A model generated the notes under the pieces. That model was given only the letters and a program-made list of their open reading frames with translations. It did not search any database and was not told the origin of the DNA. A program made the position numbers and the translations under genes. Below, piece after piece: positions 46,931 to 55,242 of a stretch of 64,000 nt of DNA. How positions within the stretch are numbered: position 1 is the stretch's first letter; each line of letters opens with the position of its first letter. The stretch lies in NCBI RefSeq assembly GCF_900143245.1, contig NZ_FRDK01000005.1, positions 1 to 64,000 on the forward strand. The letters run 5' to 3'. The stretch is from Flavobacterium fryxellicola. GTDB lineage: Bacteria; Bacteroidota; Bacteroidia; Flavobacteriales; Flavobacteriaceae.

Positions 46931-47128
46931 TTAAGCTTTTATCCAGTTAAAAAATCCAGCTAAAGCTTTTGCAAAAATTTCGTCTACTCCCCAAGTTGCC
47001 AAGGCGAACAGTACTGAAAAGACAGCAACAACAATCGTTAGACGTTGCACCTCAGGCCAAGCTGGCCAAGTTACATTTGACTTTAATTCCTCAAATGCTT
47101 CCGATATGTAATTTACAACTTTTGTCAT
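46931..47128 (-). CDS. secE: Preprotein translocase subunit SecE
   Basis: A 65-residue, single-helix form of SecE, which clamps SecY in the inner membrane. An amphipathic segment (YISEAFEELKSNVTWPAWPEVQR) with the typical W-P-x-x-x-E motif precedes one membrane helix (TIVVAVFSVLFALATWGVDEIF). It lies between tRNA-Trp and nusG, the usual place. Confidence 0.96.
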   Translation of the reverse strand: MTKVVNYISEAFEELKSNVTWPAWPEVQRLTIVVAVFSVLFALATWGVDEIFAKALAGFFNWIKA

Positions 47129-47145
47129 TATGATTTGTTTTTTTG

Positions 47146-47216
47146 CACGGGCGGAGGGATTCGAACCCCCATCAACGGTTTTGGAGACCGCTATTCTACC
47201 CTTGAACTACGCCCGT
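47146..47216 (-). tRNA. trnW: tRNA-Trp (CCA anticodon)
   Basis: On the minus strand the gene has the 7-bp acceptor stem ACGGGCG/CGCCCGT, a D-arm GTTCAAGGGTAGAAT, anticodon loop CTCCAAA with CCA, and the T-arm GGGGGTTCGAATCCCTC. The 3' CCA is not encoded. It stands between tuf and secE. Confidence 0.97.
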
Positions 47217-47270
47217 ATTAAAGCCAGTAACAACCATTATAATAGTTACTGGCTATATAATTTAATATAA

Positions 47271-48458
47271 CTATGCTGTTATTTCAGTTACCTGACCAGC
47301 ACCTACTGTTCTACCACCTTCACGGATCGCAAAACGTAAACCAACACTTAATGCAATTGCGCTAAGCAATACAACACTAATAGTTAAGTTATCCCCAGGC
47401 ATAACCATCTCTACACCTTCTGGTAAAGTAATGATACCTGTTACATCAGTTGTACGTACATAGAACTGTGGACGGTAGTTATTATGAAATGGTGTATGAC
47501 GACCACCTTCTTCTTTTTTCAAGATGTAAACCTCTGCTTTAAATGTAGCATGCGGTTTAACTGAACCTGGCTTACAAATAACCATTCCTCTTTTGATGTC
47601 TTCTTTTTGAATACCTCTTAAAAGAATACCTACGTTGTCTCCAGCTTCTCCTCTATCAAGGATTTTACGGAACATCTCAACTCCTGTAATAGTAGAAGTC
47701 AATTTTTCAGCACCCATACCAATGATTTCAACTGGATCTCCAGTATTAGCAACACCAGTTTCGATACGACCTGTAGCTACAGTTCCACGACCAGTGATTG
47801 AAAACACATCTTCAACAGGCATCAAGAAAGGTTTTGCAACGTCTCTTACTGGCTCTTCAATCCAAGAGTCAACAGCAGCCATCAATTCAAGAATTTTTGG
47901 TACCCAAACTGGATCATTATTCAATCCACCTAAAGCTGAACCTTGAACAACTGGACCATTATCTCCATCATATTCGTAGAAAGATAACAAGTCTCTGATT
48001 TCCATCTCAACTAATTCAAGCAATTCCTCATCATCAACCATATCCACTTTATTCATGAATACAACCATTCTAGGAATACCTACCTGACGGCCTAGTAGGA
48101 TATGCTCACGTGTTTGTGGCATTGGTCCATCAGTCGCAGCAACTACAAGAATAGCACCATCCATTTGAGCAGCACCAGTAACCATGTTTTTTACGTAATC
48201 CGCGTGACCAGGACAGTCAACGTGAGCGTAATGACGGTTAGCAGTTTCATACTCTACGTGAGATGTATTAATTGTAATACCTCTTTCTTTTTCTTCTGGA
48301 GCATTATCAATTTGATCAAATGATTTTGCTTGACAGTAACCTGCATCAGACAATACTTTTGTAATTGCCGCAGTTAATGTAGTTTTTCCGTGATCCACAT
48401 GCCCAATTGTTCCAATGTTTAAATGGGGCTTGTTACGGTTAAAATTTTCCTTTGCCAT
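47271..48458 (-). CDS. tuf: Elongation factor Tu
   Basis: A 395-residue GTPase that delivers aminoacyl-tRNA to the ribosome. The GTP-binding motifs are [10 protein letters not shown] (G1), [13 protein letters not shown] (G2), DCPGHADY (G3) and NKVDMVD (G4). The C-terminal domain ends [20 protein letters not shown]. It is flanked by tRNA genes on both sides (Thr-GGT before, Trp after), so its mRNA is presumably released by tRNA processing. Confidence 0.99.
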   Translation of the reverse strand: MAKENFNRNKPHLNIGTIGHVDHGKTTLTAAITKVLSDAGYCQAKSFDQIDNAPEEKERGITINTSHVEYETANRHYAHVDCPGHADYVKNMVTGAAQMDGAILVVAATDGPMPQTREHILLGRQVGIPRMVVFMNKVDMVDDEELLELVEMEIRDLLSFYEYDGDNGPVVQGSALGGLNNDPVWVPKILELMAAVDSWIEEPVRDVAKPFLMPVEDVFSITGRGTVATGRIETGVANTGDPVEIIGMGAEKLTSTITGVEMFRKILDRGEAGDNVGILLRGIQKEDIKRGMVICKPGSVKPHATFKAEVYILKKEEGGRHTPFHNNYRPQFYVRTTDVTGIITLPEGVEMVMPGDNLTISVVLLSAIALSVGLRFAIREGGRTVGAGQVTEITA

Positions 48459-48511
48459 TTTACTTAATTTTTAATCTTGTTATATATTAATTTCTATTTC
48501 CTACTTACTTG

Positions 48512-48583
48512 AGCCAATGTCGGGAATTGAACCCGAGACCTCTTCCTTACCAAGGAAGCACTCTACCCCTGAGCTACACCGGC
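48512..48583 (-). tRNA. trnT: tRNA-Thr (GGT anticodon)
   Basis: The acceptor stem is GCCGGTG/CATTGGC with two G-T pairs. The anticodon arm CTTCC-TTGGTAA-GGAAG displays GGT, and the T-arm reads CTCGGGTTCAATTCCCGA. No encoded CCA. Last tRNA before tuf. Confidence 0.96.
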
Positions 48584-48774
48584 AGAGCAACATTTTGTTT
48601 CAAGTTTACCATTTCTAGCTATACCAGCCAATTGAAACTTACAAACTTTAAACATTCTTTCGTTGCGATTATCTCGTTTCCTTGATCATCCTGTACCCCT
48701 GAAGCGGTACTCAAACTTTTAAAACAAAATTACTCGAAAGCAAACTTTCGCATAATTTCTTGCTTAAATTTTTG

Positions 48775-48855
48775 TGGGGAGAGCAGGATTCGAACCTGCG
48801 AAGTTTACACAGCAGATTTACAGTCTGCCCTCGTTGGCCGCTTGAGTATCTCCCC
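48775..48855 (-). tRNA. trnY: tRNA-Tyr (GTA anticodon)
   Basis: A class II tRNA with acceptor stem GGGGAGA/TCTCCCC, anticodon arm GCAGA-CTGTAAA-TCTGC showing GTA, a long variable arm, and the T-arm GCAGGTTCGAATCCTGC. The 191 bp between it and tRNA-Thr(GGT) hold no further tRNA. Confidence 0.96.
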
Positions 48856-48990
48856 TACTCCTTTTATTGTCAAATCCTTACAGTCTTGATTCGGTAAAGG
48901 GCCTCCCCTTGTCTTCACCCGAGATAAACTTCTCCTCTTTACGGATTCAAAGAAATATACTGCGAGGTACTACAACCTTCCTCTTTCTTG

Positions 48991-49064
48991 AGCCGGCGGA
49001 GGGACTCGAACCCACGACCTGCTGATTACAAATCAGCTGCTCTAGCCAACTGAGCTACGCTGGC
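48991..49064 (-). tRNA. trnT: tRNA-Thr (TGT anticodon)
   Basis: The acceptor stem is GCCAGCG/CGCCGGC, the anticodon arm GCTGA-TTTGTAA-TCAGC shows TGT, and the T-arm reads CGTGGGTTCGAGTCCCTC. It is the first gene behind the promoter at 49102-49132. Confidence 0.96.
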
Positions 49065-49071
49065 AATTCAA

Positions 49072-49101
49072 TAAAAAAAGTCCGCTATTTCTAACGGACT
49101 G
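49072..49101 (-). terminator. Terminator behind hpf, overlapping the tRNA operon start
   Basis: On the minus strand AGTCCG and CGGACT pair around a 9-base loop and are followed by seven T residues. The -7 box of the tRNA operon lies directly upstream, so transcripts that start there would miss most of the left arm and escape this terminator. Confidence 0.8.
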
Positions 49102-49132
49102 CAAATGTATAGATTTTATCTCTCAATCAAAA
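49102..49132 (-). promoter_or_regulatory. Promoter of the tRNA-tuf-secE block
   Basis: On the minus strand TTTTG (49128-49132) and TACATTTG (49102-49109) are spaced by 18 bp, matching the Bacteroidetes -33/-7 consensus (TTTG, TAnnTTTG). The predicted start is about 30 bp before tRNA-Thr(TGT). It is the best promoter match I found in this window. Confidence 0.8.
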
Positions 49133-49153
49133 CATTTTTTAAAAAAATTTATA

Positions 49154-49456
49154 TTAAATATGCGAACTTATTTTTTCTTTTCTTTTTACCAGCAACCGCT
49201 CTAATGATTCTGAAGCGAGTTCTACTGCTTCTTCAAACGTTTTACATTGTTTTTTAACTAAGAAATCGTCTCCAGGCACGTTAATTTTTATCTCTGCAAT
49301 TTTATTTTCTTTCTCACTTGTCTTTTCAACTTTTAAAAAAACATCTGCAGACACGACTTTATCATAATACTTCTCCAACTTGTCCAATCGTTCTTGAACA
49401 AAATCTACTAGCTTTTTGTCAACAGTAAAGTTAACTGCATGAACACTTACCTTCAT
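49154..49456 (-). CDS. hpf: Ribosome hibernation factor, HPF/RaiA family
   Basis: The start was set at the second Met (MKVSVHAVNFTVDKKL), giving 100 residues, the short HPF form. The fold pattern is visible in DFVQERLDKLEKYYDKVVSADVFLKVE and the C-terminal FEEAVELASESLERLLVKRKEKI. The protein blocks the decoding centre of idle ribosomes. It follows xerC by about 35 bp on the same strand and has a terminator behind it. Confidence 0.93.
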   Translation of the reverse strand: MKVSVHAVNFTVDKKLVDFVQERLDKLEKYYDKVVSADVFLKVEKTSEKENKIAEIKINVPGDDFLVKKQCKTFEEAVELASESLERLLVKRKEKISSHI

Positions 49457-49490
49457 AATCATCTTTTTTAATTGTTAAACATTTGTAAAA

Positions 49491-50387
49491 TTACTTCCGC
49501 CCGCGAGGGTGAGCCTCTTTATATACACTTTTAAGCTCTGAAAGACTATTATGCGTATAAATCTGCGTAGACGCCAGACTAGAATGTCCTAATAATTCTT
49601 TCACTGAATTCAAATCTGCTCCATTATTTAATAAATGGGTGGCAAAGGTATGTCGCAATATGTGTGGACTTTTTTTTACTTTTTCAGAGACAGTACTAAA
49701 GTAAGAATTAATTAGACGATACACAAAGGAATCATTTAATTTTAACCCTTTTTTAGTGAGAAAAAAATAATCCGCATCAACACCCACCAATACCGAAGTT
49801 CGTTCTTTTAGGTACCAATAAAACTGATCTGCAATAACCGGCAAAATAGGAATAATTCGCTCTTTATTTCGCTTCCCAACCACTTTGACCGCACGATTTG
49901 CTAAGTCAATATTTGCCATTTTAAGATGAATCAATTCCGCTCGACGCATCCCTGTTGTGTAGAGCAAATCAATGAGGAGCTTATTTCTGACATCTTCAAA
50001 ACCAACCGTCCCTTGCAGCTGATTCAAAACCGCGGTCACTTCCTTTTCAGAAAAAGGGATTTGAATTATTTTTGGAACCTTAAGCGCTCTGTGCCTCAAC
50101 ATTGGACTAGTCTCTATCTGCTTTGTCCTAACTAGAAATTTATAAAAAGCTTTCAAAGAAGCCATTTTTCTATTCACTGATACATTAGAAATAGCACTGT
50201 TAACCAATGCTACAATCCAATTTCTAATTTGTCCGTAGCCTACATGATCTATTTCTTCCTGGTCAAAATGCGTTTTATGAAATGATTCAAAAGAAGCGAC
50301 GTCATCACAGTAAGCCGTGACAGTATGTGTAGAGTATTTTTTCTCCAACTGGAGGTAATCCCGAAATGCATCTTTATTTGTAGACAT
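49491..50387 (-). CDS. xerC: Tyrosine recombinase XerC
   Basis: A 298-residue tyrosine recombinase, the usual size for XerC/XerD, which resolve chromosome dimers at dif. The N-terminal SAM-like domain covers residues 1-90. The catalytic residues are visible in TTGMRRAELIHL (Arg), VVGKRNKERIIP (Lys), HILRHTFATHLL (His, Arg), LGHSSLASTQIYTH (His and the nucleophile Tyr). It is not next to any mobile element, so a housekeeping role is favoured. The ATG directly abuts the terminator of rpsU. Confidence 0.93.
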   Translation of the reverse strand: MSTNKDAFRDYLQLEKKYSTHTVTAYCDDVASFESFHKTHFDQEEIDHVGYGQIRNWIVALVNSAISNVSVNRKMASLKAFYKFLVRTKQIETSPMLRHRALKVPKIIQIPFSEKEVTAVLNQLQGTVGFEDVRNKLLIDLLYTTGMRRAELIHLKMANIDLANRAVKVVGKRNKERIIPILPVIADQFYWYLKERTSVLVGVDADYFFLTKKGLKLNDSFVYRLINSYFSTVSEKVKKSPHILRHTFATHLLNNGADLNSVKELLGHSSLASTQIYTHNSLSELKSVYKEAHPRGRK

Positions 50388-50434
50388 AAAAAAACCGTTA
50401 GCATCAAAGTTATAAAATTTTGATGACTAACGGT
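50388..50434 (-). terminator. Terminator between rpsU and xerC
   Basis: On the minus strand ACCGTTAG-TCATCAAAA pairs with TTTGATG-CTAACGGT and is followed by seven T residues that end exactly at the xerC start codon. Full termination here would silence xerC unless a promoter lies inside; partial read-through seems more likely. Confidence 0.8.
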
Positions 50435-50455
50435 ATTTTTATTTAATGGAATCGA

Positions 50456-50650
50456 CTAACTCTCTAAGTTATCTCTCATATTTTGGATATAAGCCGCTTT
50501 TTGAATTTTGATTCTATTTGTTACTGAAGGCTTAATAAAAGCAGTACGTGCTCTTAGTTGACGAACAGTTCCTGTTTTATCAAATTTTCTTTTGTAGCGT
50601 TTTAACGCTCTATCGATATTTTCTCCGTCTTTAATTGGTATAATTAACAT
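50456..50650 (-). CDS. rpsU: Ribosomal protein bS21
   Basis: A 64-residue basic protein starting MLIIPIKDGENIDRALKRYKRKF, so the upstream part of the open frame (to 50692) is not translated. bS21 lies at the 3' end of 16S rRNA. In Flavobacterium it is known to help hide the anti-Shine-Dalgarno sequence, and ribosomes lacking bS21 gain Shine-Dalgarno recognition. The strong Shine-Dalgarno before it suggests autogenous control. Confidence 0.97.
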   Translation of the reverse strand: MLIIPIKDGENIDRALKRYKRKFDKTGTVRQLRARTAFIKPSVTNRIKIQKAAYIQNMRDNLES

Positions 50651-50657
50651 AATATAG

Positions 50658-50670
50658 ACACCCCCTTTCT
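50658..50670 (-). promoter_or_regulatory. Strong Shine-Dalgarno sequence of rpsU
   Basis: On the minus strand AGAAAGGGGGTGT lies 7 bases before the rpsU ATG. It can pair over about 12 bases with the 16S rRNA 3' end (CACCTCCTTTCT as DNA), with one G-U pair. No other gene in this window has such a site, and the phylum generally lacks them. Confidence 0.9.
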
Positions 50671-50751
50671 TTAAGTGTGCAAAAGTAATCATTATTTTGA
50701 CTTATGAGTTATTAATTGCCAATTTATTTTTGGTGTGCCGGCAAAAACAGC

Positions 50752-50852
50752 CTTTCGCTCCAAAACAAATCCGCGTTTGCCGTCAGGCTATCCGTTGCAA
50801 TCTTTTACTCCGCAAAGCTTCATAAAAGGATTTCCACTTCTATCCTTCACAC
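50752..50852 (-). repeat. Interspersed hairpin element, copy B
   Basis: It begins CTTTCGCTC, like copy A (CTTTCACTC), and continues with GTCAGGCTATCCGTTGCAATCTTTT and, after a weak stem, ATAAAAGGATTTCCACTTCTATCCTTCAC. Both conserved ends line up with copies A and C; the central part differs. It lies between rpsU and the acyl-CoA dehydrogenase terminator. Confidence 0.75.
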
Positions 50853-50890
50853 AAAAAAAAGAGCCAATAACAAAATTGACTCTTTTTTTT
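50853..50890 (-). terminator. Terminator of the acyl-CoA dehydrogenase gene
   Basis: An A-run plus GAG-CCAA pairs with TTG-ACTC plus a T-run around a short loop; the minus-strand T-tract makes it a terminator for the gene that ends at 50910. Confidence 0.75.
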
Positions 50891-50909
50891 TCTTTATTTT
50901 AAAGCACTA

Positions 50910-52079
50910 CTATTTCACCGCTGGTTTATAATCTTGCTTATCAATTATCATTTTTGATAAAATCTCCTTAAGAATTTCTGAAGTTCCACCACCTATTGGC
51001 CCCAAACGACTGTCTCTAAACAAACGTGCTAAGGGATATTCTTCCATGTAACCATAGCCTCCCAGCATTTGCAAACAACTGTAAATAGTTTCATCTGCAA
51101 CTTTAGTAGATTTTAATTTAGCCATAGTAGCTTCCTTAACTACATATTCTCCTTTGTCTAATCGCGCAACAGCAGCATAATTAAATACTTTACAATGCTC
51201 TACCTCTGTTGCATGCTCTACTAACGTATGCCTTAATGCTTGGAATTTATTTATTTTTTTTCCAAAAGCCTCACGTTGTGACATATATTCTATTGTATAA
51301 TCAATCGCATATTCCGCTCTCGCATGGGCATTTATAGCCATAATCAAGCGCTCTAAAGCAAAATGTTGCATAATATACGGAAAGCCCTTTCCTTCCTCTC
51401 CCATCAAATTCTCGACAGGAATTTCTACATTATCAAATGCAATTTCTGCCGTATCGGAAGCTCTCCATCCTAATTTATCTAGTTTTACAGCTGAAACTCC
51501 TTTCAAATTCGTATCCATCAAAAAGATACTAATCCCTTTATTCCCCAACTCAGGACTTGTTTTTGCAGCCACTATATAATAATCAGCATAAACTCCATTT
51601 GTGATGAATGTTTTAGAACCATTAATAATGTATTTGTCTCCCTTTTTTACTGCATTGGTGCGCATACCCGCAACATCACTACCCCCAAAAGGTTCTGTTA
51701 TACACAAAGCGCCTATCTTGTCACCAGCAATGCTTGGAGCTAAATAATCTTGTTTTATTCTTTCGTCTCCTTCTGCATTCAAATGAGTCATGGCCAAATA
51801 AGAATGAGCCCACATAGCAGCAGCGAAACCAGATGATTTAACTTTTTGAAGTTCTTCTAGAAAAATAACGGTATAAAATAAATCTAAATTCAGTCCGCCA
51901 TAAACCTCTGGATACCCGATTCCAAAAAAGCCCATTTCCCCGAACTTTTTCCATATAAATCGCTCAATTGACCCGGTTTTTTCCCATTTTTCAATATGAG
52001 GCACAACTTCTTTTTGTAAAAAATCTTTTAAACTTTCTCTAAATAATTGGTGTTCTTCTGTGAAATAACTTGAATTCAT
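50910..52079 (-). CDS. Acyl-CoA dehydrogenase
   Basis: A 389-residue FAD enzyme that introduces a trans-2,3 double bond into acyl-CoA. Signatures are GALCITEPFGGSDVAGMRT (about residues 135-153), the FITNGVYADYYIVAAKT strand, and at the C-terminus QMLGGYGYMEEYPLARLFRDSRLGPIGGGTSEILKEI, where Gly-Tyr-Gly-Tyr-Met-Glu-Glu may hold the catalytic base. Fatty acid or branched-chain substrate cannot be decided. It is monocistronic. Confidence 0.94.
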   Translation of the reverse strand: MNSSYFTEEHQLFRESLKDFLQKEVVPHIEKWEKTGSIERFIWKKFGEMGFFGIGYPEVYGGLNLDLFYTVIFLEELQKVKSSGFAAAMWAHSYLAMTHLNAEGDERIKQDYLAPSIAGDKIGALCITEPFGGSDVAGMRTNAVKKGDKYIINGSKTFITNGVYADYYIVAAKTSPELGNKGISIFLMDTNLKGVSAVKLDKLGWRASDTAEIAFDNVEIPVENLMGEEGKGFPYIMQHFALERLIMAINAHARAEYAIDYTIEYMSQREAFGKKINKFQALRHTLVEHATEVEHCKVFNYAAVARLDKGEYVVKEATMAKLKSTKVADETIYSCLQMLGGYGYMEEYPLARLFRDSRLGPIGGGTSEILKEILSKMIIDKQDYKPAVK

Positions 52080-52258
52080 ATAACTATTATTATTTTTAAC
52101 AAATTGATGTAATTGAAACCAAAAGCAGCAGCTTTGCGTTTCAGACTTAAGTTTTTTTTTGAGTCAAACCATAAAGCCGCATTTTAAAAAAGAATTATAG
52201 TACAAAACGACCGTTTTGCAGTAAATTACACTATTTTAGAGCAGCAAATTATAGACTT

Positions 52259-53146
52259 TTAATCAAAGTCCAAATATAAGTCAATTATTTTTGCTTTATC
52301 AACAGGAAATCCCTTAATTTTTGTTAAATCCTCAATGTTGTTAAAATCTCCTTTCATACTTCTGTAGGTCACAATTTCCTTTGCCAAAGTATATCTGAAA
52401 TAATAAAACTGTGATAACTCTTTTAATGACGCGTTATTGATATCAATTTTCTTAAATTCTGGCAACGTCGTGATCTTAAAATGGGCATTCAAATTTTCAA
52501 TCACTTCTGGCGACAATCCCCAAACATCCTGCATTTGTTCCATGGAAACAAACCCTCCTAAAGTTTCTTTTTGTTTTAAAATTCGAAGGGAAATGGCTTC
52601 GCCGATACCGTAAATTTTGATCAGATCCTCTTTAGTTGCCCGATTTATGTCTAGAACTACTATTTTTTCTTTTTTGGCGAAAGCCGGATTGGAATAATTT
52701 TTAAATTTATTCGGCGCTTTTTTATTATTTACCCAATCCGGAAATTTAAAAAATGGCGCTATCTCTTGCAATAAAGAATCAGACACTTTTGTAACATCCT
52801 GAAATTCTTCAGGAGAGTTTACAAATTTATTTTCTTTTCTAAAGGCTAACAATCGATCAATCTCCTTCACGGACATTCCCAACTTATACCCTTTATAATC
52901 CGTTATAAAATTAGGATTAAAGAGATATACTTTTGGCGTCCTAATTTCAACATTCCTTTTCATGGAATCTAATCCAGATTGTAGCGAAAGCCATTTTTGC
53001 TCCGCTGGATCTTCTTTTGTTACTCTGGTAAAATCCCCAAAATAATAAACGAGTTGTAAAGAAATGATAATTACAAACAAACAGAAGATCCCTGTGCCTT
53101 GCTGTTTGGAAAACTTAAAATAAGTCTGAATCGTTTTAAAACTCAT
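52259..53146 (-). CDS. Helix-hairpin-helix (ComEA-like) protein with N-terminal membrane anchor
   Basis: A 295-residue protein with one membrane helix near the N-terminus (GIFCLFVIIISLQLVYYFGD, about residues 18-37) and three HhH segments: MSVKEIDRLLAFRKEN (about 90-105), DINRATKEDLIKIYGIGEAISLRILKQKE (about 170-200) and DINNASLKELSQFYYFRYTLAKEIVTYR (about 237-265). The HhH segments of ComEA-type proteins bind DNA non-specifically, but here the hairpin glycines of the third are missing (YFRY), so protein contacts are possible. The role is not known; a DNA-uptake function is only inferred. Confidence 0.85.
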   Translation of the reverse strand: MSFKTIQTYFKFSKQQGTGIFCLFVIIISLQLVYYFGDFTRVTKEDPAEQKWLSLQSGLDSMKRNVEIRTPKVYLFNPNFITDYKGYKLGMSVKEIDRLLAFRKENKFVNSPEEFQDVTKVSDSLLQEIAPFFKFPDWVNNKKAPNKFKNYSNPAFAKKEKIVVLDINRATKEDLIKIYGIGEAISLRILKQKETLGGFVSMEQMQDVWGLSPEVIENLNAHFKITTLPEFKKIDINNASLKELSQFYYFRYTLAKEIVTYRSMKGDFNNIEDLTKIKGFPVDKAKIIDLYLDFD

Positions 53147-53364
53147 TTGATGCGATTGTATTTACCCATTGATAAAAGAAATCTAAATTTATAAATAAAA
53201 GCAAGACTTGTAACATGTTGAAGAAAAATATATTTGCAAAAAATAACACATTGACAGCGCCTATTATATTGGGTTTTCAAAAGATTTGATTCCGATACTG
53301 CACATTATATTGTATTTTATAACTTAAAACTAAATTATTGTTTTTTATTTTTTGTAAAAAAGAA

Positions 53365-53372
53365 TACATTTG
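53365..53372 (+). promoter_or_regulatory. Putative -7 box for the permease gene
   Basis: TACATTTG matches TAnnTTTG and lies 31 bp before the start codon at 53404. The upstream box is poor. Confidence 0.5.
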
Positions 53373-53403
53373 GAGCTTAATAACAAACAAAACCATATAA
53401 CCC

Positions 53404-54855
53404 ATGTCAATTTGGAAAACTAAACCCCTTTCGGTCTTGCTTAATGAAGCATCTGAATCCGAAAAAGGATTAAAAAGGACTTTGTCATCACGTTCATTAG
53501 TAGCACTTGGAGTTGGAGCTATTATTGGAGCTGGATTATTCTCATTAACTGGTATTGCTGCTGCGGAACACGCAGGTCCAGCAGTTACCCTTTCCTTTAT
53601 CTTAGCTGCAGTAGGATGTGCCTTTGCAGGACTTTGCTATGCTGAATTTGCGTCCATGATACCTGTTGCAGGTAGTGCTTATACTTATTCCTACGCCACC
53701 ATGGGAGAATTTATGGCTTGGATTATAGGTTGGGATTTAGTTCTTGAATACGCATTAGGTGCCGCTACCGTTGGAGTTAGTTGGTCACGATATTTACTGG
53801 AATTATTAAATAAGTACGGCATTCATTTGAATCCGAAATTTATATGTTCTCCCTGGGAAACCTTAACATTAGGTGACGGTACCGTTATCGAAGGAGGTTA
53901 TATTAACCTTCCTGCTATTTTAATCGTTTCTGCACTGTCATTATTATTAATCAGAGGTACAAAAGAATCTGCCTCCATCAATAATATTTTAGTAGTAGTA
54001 AAGGTTATTGTTGTAATTATGTTCATTGTTTTAGGATGGGACTACATCGATCCTGCAAATTATTCCCCATATATTCCAGAAAACATTGGTGTTAAAGGCC
54101 AGTTTGGTTGGTCAGGAATAGCTGCTGGAGCCGGAACTGTTTTCTTTGCCTTCATTGGTTTTGATGCTGTTTCAACTGCTGCACAAGAAGCAAAAAACCC
54201 TCAAAAAGGAATGCCTATTGGTATTTTAGGATCCTTGGTAATTTGTACTATATTATATGTATTATTTGCTCATGTTATGACGGGTCTTGTACCGTATTAT
54301 GATTTTGCAGGCGATGCAAAACCGGCTGCAACAGCGTTTGCAGTAACAGGCTATACGTTCCTTCAAACGGGATTAATTGTCGCCATTTTGGCAGGATATA
54401 CCTCTGTAATGTTAGTAATGCTAATGGGACAAAGTCGCGTTTTCTATACGATGAGTAAAGATGGATTACTCCCTGCTTTCTTCAGCGATATTCATGCAAA
54501 ATTCAGAACTCCTTGGAAAACAAATCTTTTCTTCATGGTATTTGTAAGCCTTTTTGCAGGTTTTGTACCGGTAAGTGATTTGGGTCACATGGTTAGTATT
54601 GGAACCTTGTTAGCCTTTGTATTAGTTTGTATCGGCGTATTAGTGATGCGTAAAAAAATGCCGGATGCGCCACGATCTTTTAAAACTCCATTCGTTCCTT
54701 ACGTTCCTATTGCTGGAGTTTTAGTTTGTAGTTACTTAATGTACTCGCTACCGTATGAAAGTTGGATTCGATTGATTATATGGATGGCACTCGGTGTTGC
54801 ACTGTACTTTGTTTACGGAAAGAAAAACAGTAAATTAAACAATCCTGATAAATAG
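53404..54855 (+). CDS. APC-superfamily amino acid permease (cationic amino acid transporter type)
   Basis: A 483-residue membrane protein with about 12 helices. It begins with a cytosolic stretch (KTKPLSVLLNEASESEKGLKRTLS), typical of the CAT/YfnA group, then VALGVGAIIGAGLFSLTG as the first APC helix. Helix 6 carries the FAFIGFDAVSTAAQEAKNPQKGMP motif of this group. It probably imports or exchanges basic or broad-range amino acids. Different from the permease at 8835 in both N-terminus and motif. Single gene with strong terminator. Confidence 0.93.
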   Translation: MSIWKTKPLSVLLNEASESEKGLKRTLSSRSLVALGVGAIIGAGLFSLTGIAAAEHAGPAVTLSFILAAVGCAFAGLCYAEFASMIPVAGSAYTYSYATMGEFMAWIIGWDLVLEYALGAATVGVSWSRYLLELLNKYGIHLNPKFICSPWETLTLGDGTVIEGGYINLPAILIVSALSLLLIRGTKESASINNILVVVKVIVVIMFIVLGWDYIDPANYSPYIPENIGVKGQFGWSGIAAGAGTVFFAFIGFDAVSTAAQEAKNPQKGMPIGILGSLVICTILYVLFAHVMTGLVPYYDFAGDAKPAATAFAVTGYTFLQTGLIVAILAGYTSVMLVMLMGQSRVFYTMSKDGLLPAFFSDIHAKFRTPWKTNLFFMVFVSLFAGFVPVSDLGHMVSIGTLLAFVLVCIGVLVMRKKMPDAPRSFKTPFVPYVPIAGVLVCSYLMYSLPYESWIRLIIWMALGVALYFVYGKKNSKLNNPDK

Positions 54856-54872
54856 ATTTACCACAAAAATAA

Positions 54873-54913
54873 AAAAGGGGATTATAAAGTGCAAGTACTT
54901 TATAATCCCCTTT
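54873..54913. terminator. Bidirectional terminator behind the permease
   Basis: AAGGGGATTATAAAGT pairs with ACTTTATAATCCCCTT around a 6-base loop, with A and T residues outside. The neighbours converge here. Confidence 0.92.
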
Positions 54914-54929
54914 ATATTTTTATACCTTA

Positions 54930-55157
54930 TTATAAATCAAAAACTGACGTGCGTTTAGCGCGGATTAAATCCTTTAACCGAATCCAAAAAGCCAAGGTTA
55001 GATAAACCGCAAACCACAATCCTGCAGTTACGAATGATAAATAAATAAAAAAAAGCCGCACACTACTGGCACGCATTCCTAATGTATCTGCTAAACGGGA
55101 GGAAACATGAAAGCCATGCTTTTCAAAAAAGAACTTGAGCTTAATAATTGCTGACAT
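54930..55157 (-). CDS. PspC-domain-like small membrane protein
   Basis: A 75-residue protein with the PspC-type pattern: an amphipathic start (GFHVSSRLADTLGMRASSVRLFF) and one membrane hairpin or helix (FIYLSFVTAGLWFAVYLTLAFWI), followed by a short basic tail. PspC proteins sense or answer envelope stress, but the short form has no known activity. It lies 85 bp after the DUF2851 gene on the same strand. Confidence 0.8.
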   Translation of the reverse strand: MSAIIKLKFFFEKHGFHVSSRLADTLGMRASSVRLFFIYLSFVTAGLWFAVYLTLAFWIRLKDLIRAKRTSVFDL

Positions 55158-55242
55158 TTTCTTGAATTGTATGTTGGCAACAAAATTACAAAATTTAACA
55201 ATCGGTTTAGGTATTAATCATTGCAATTTCCAATGGAGACCT

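Noticed and set aside
48584..48774. A tRNA-Gly in the 191-bp gap between tRNA-Tyr and tRNA-Thr(GGT)
   Set aside because: A tRNA was expected there from memory of related genomes, but no T-loop or acceptor stem is visible.
49491..50387. Integrase of a mobile element
   Set aside because: The recombinase has XerC length and motifs and a housekeeping neighbourhood (hpf, rpsU), with no attachment site or cargo.
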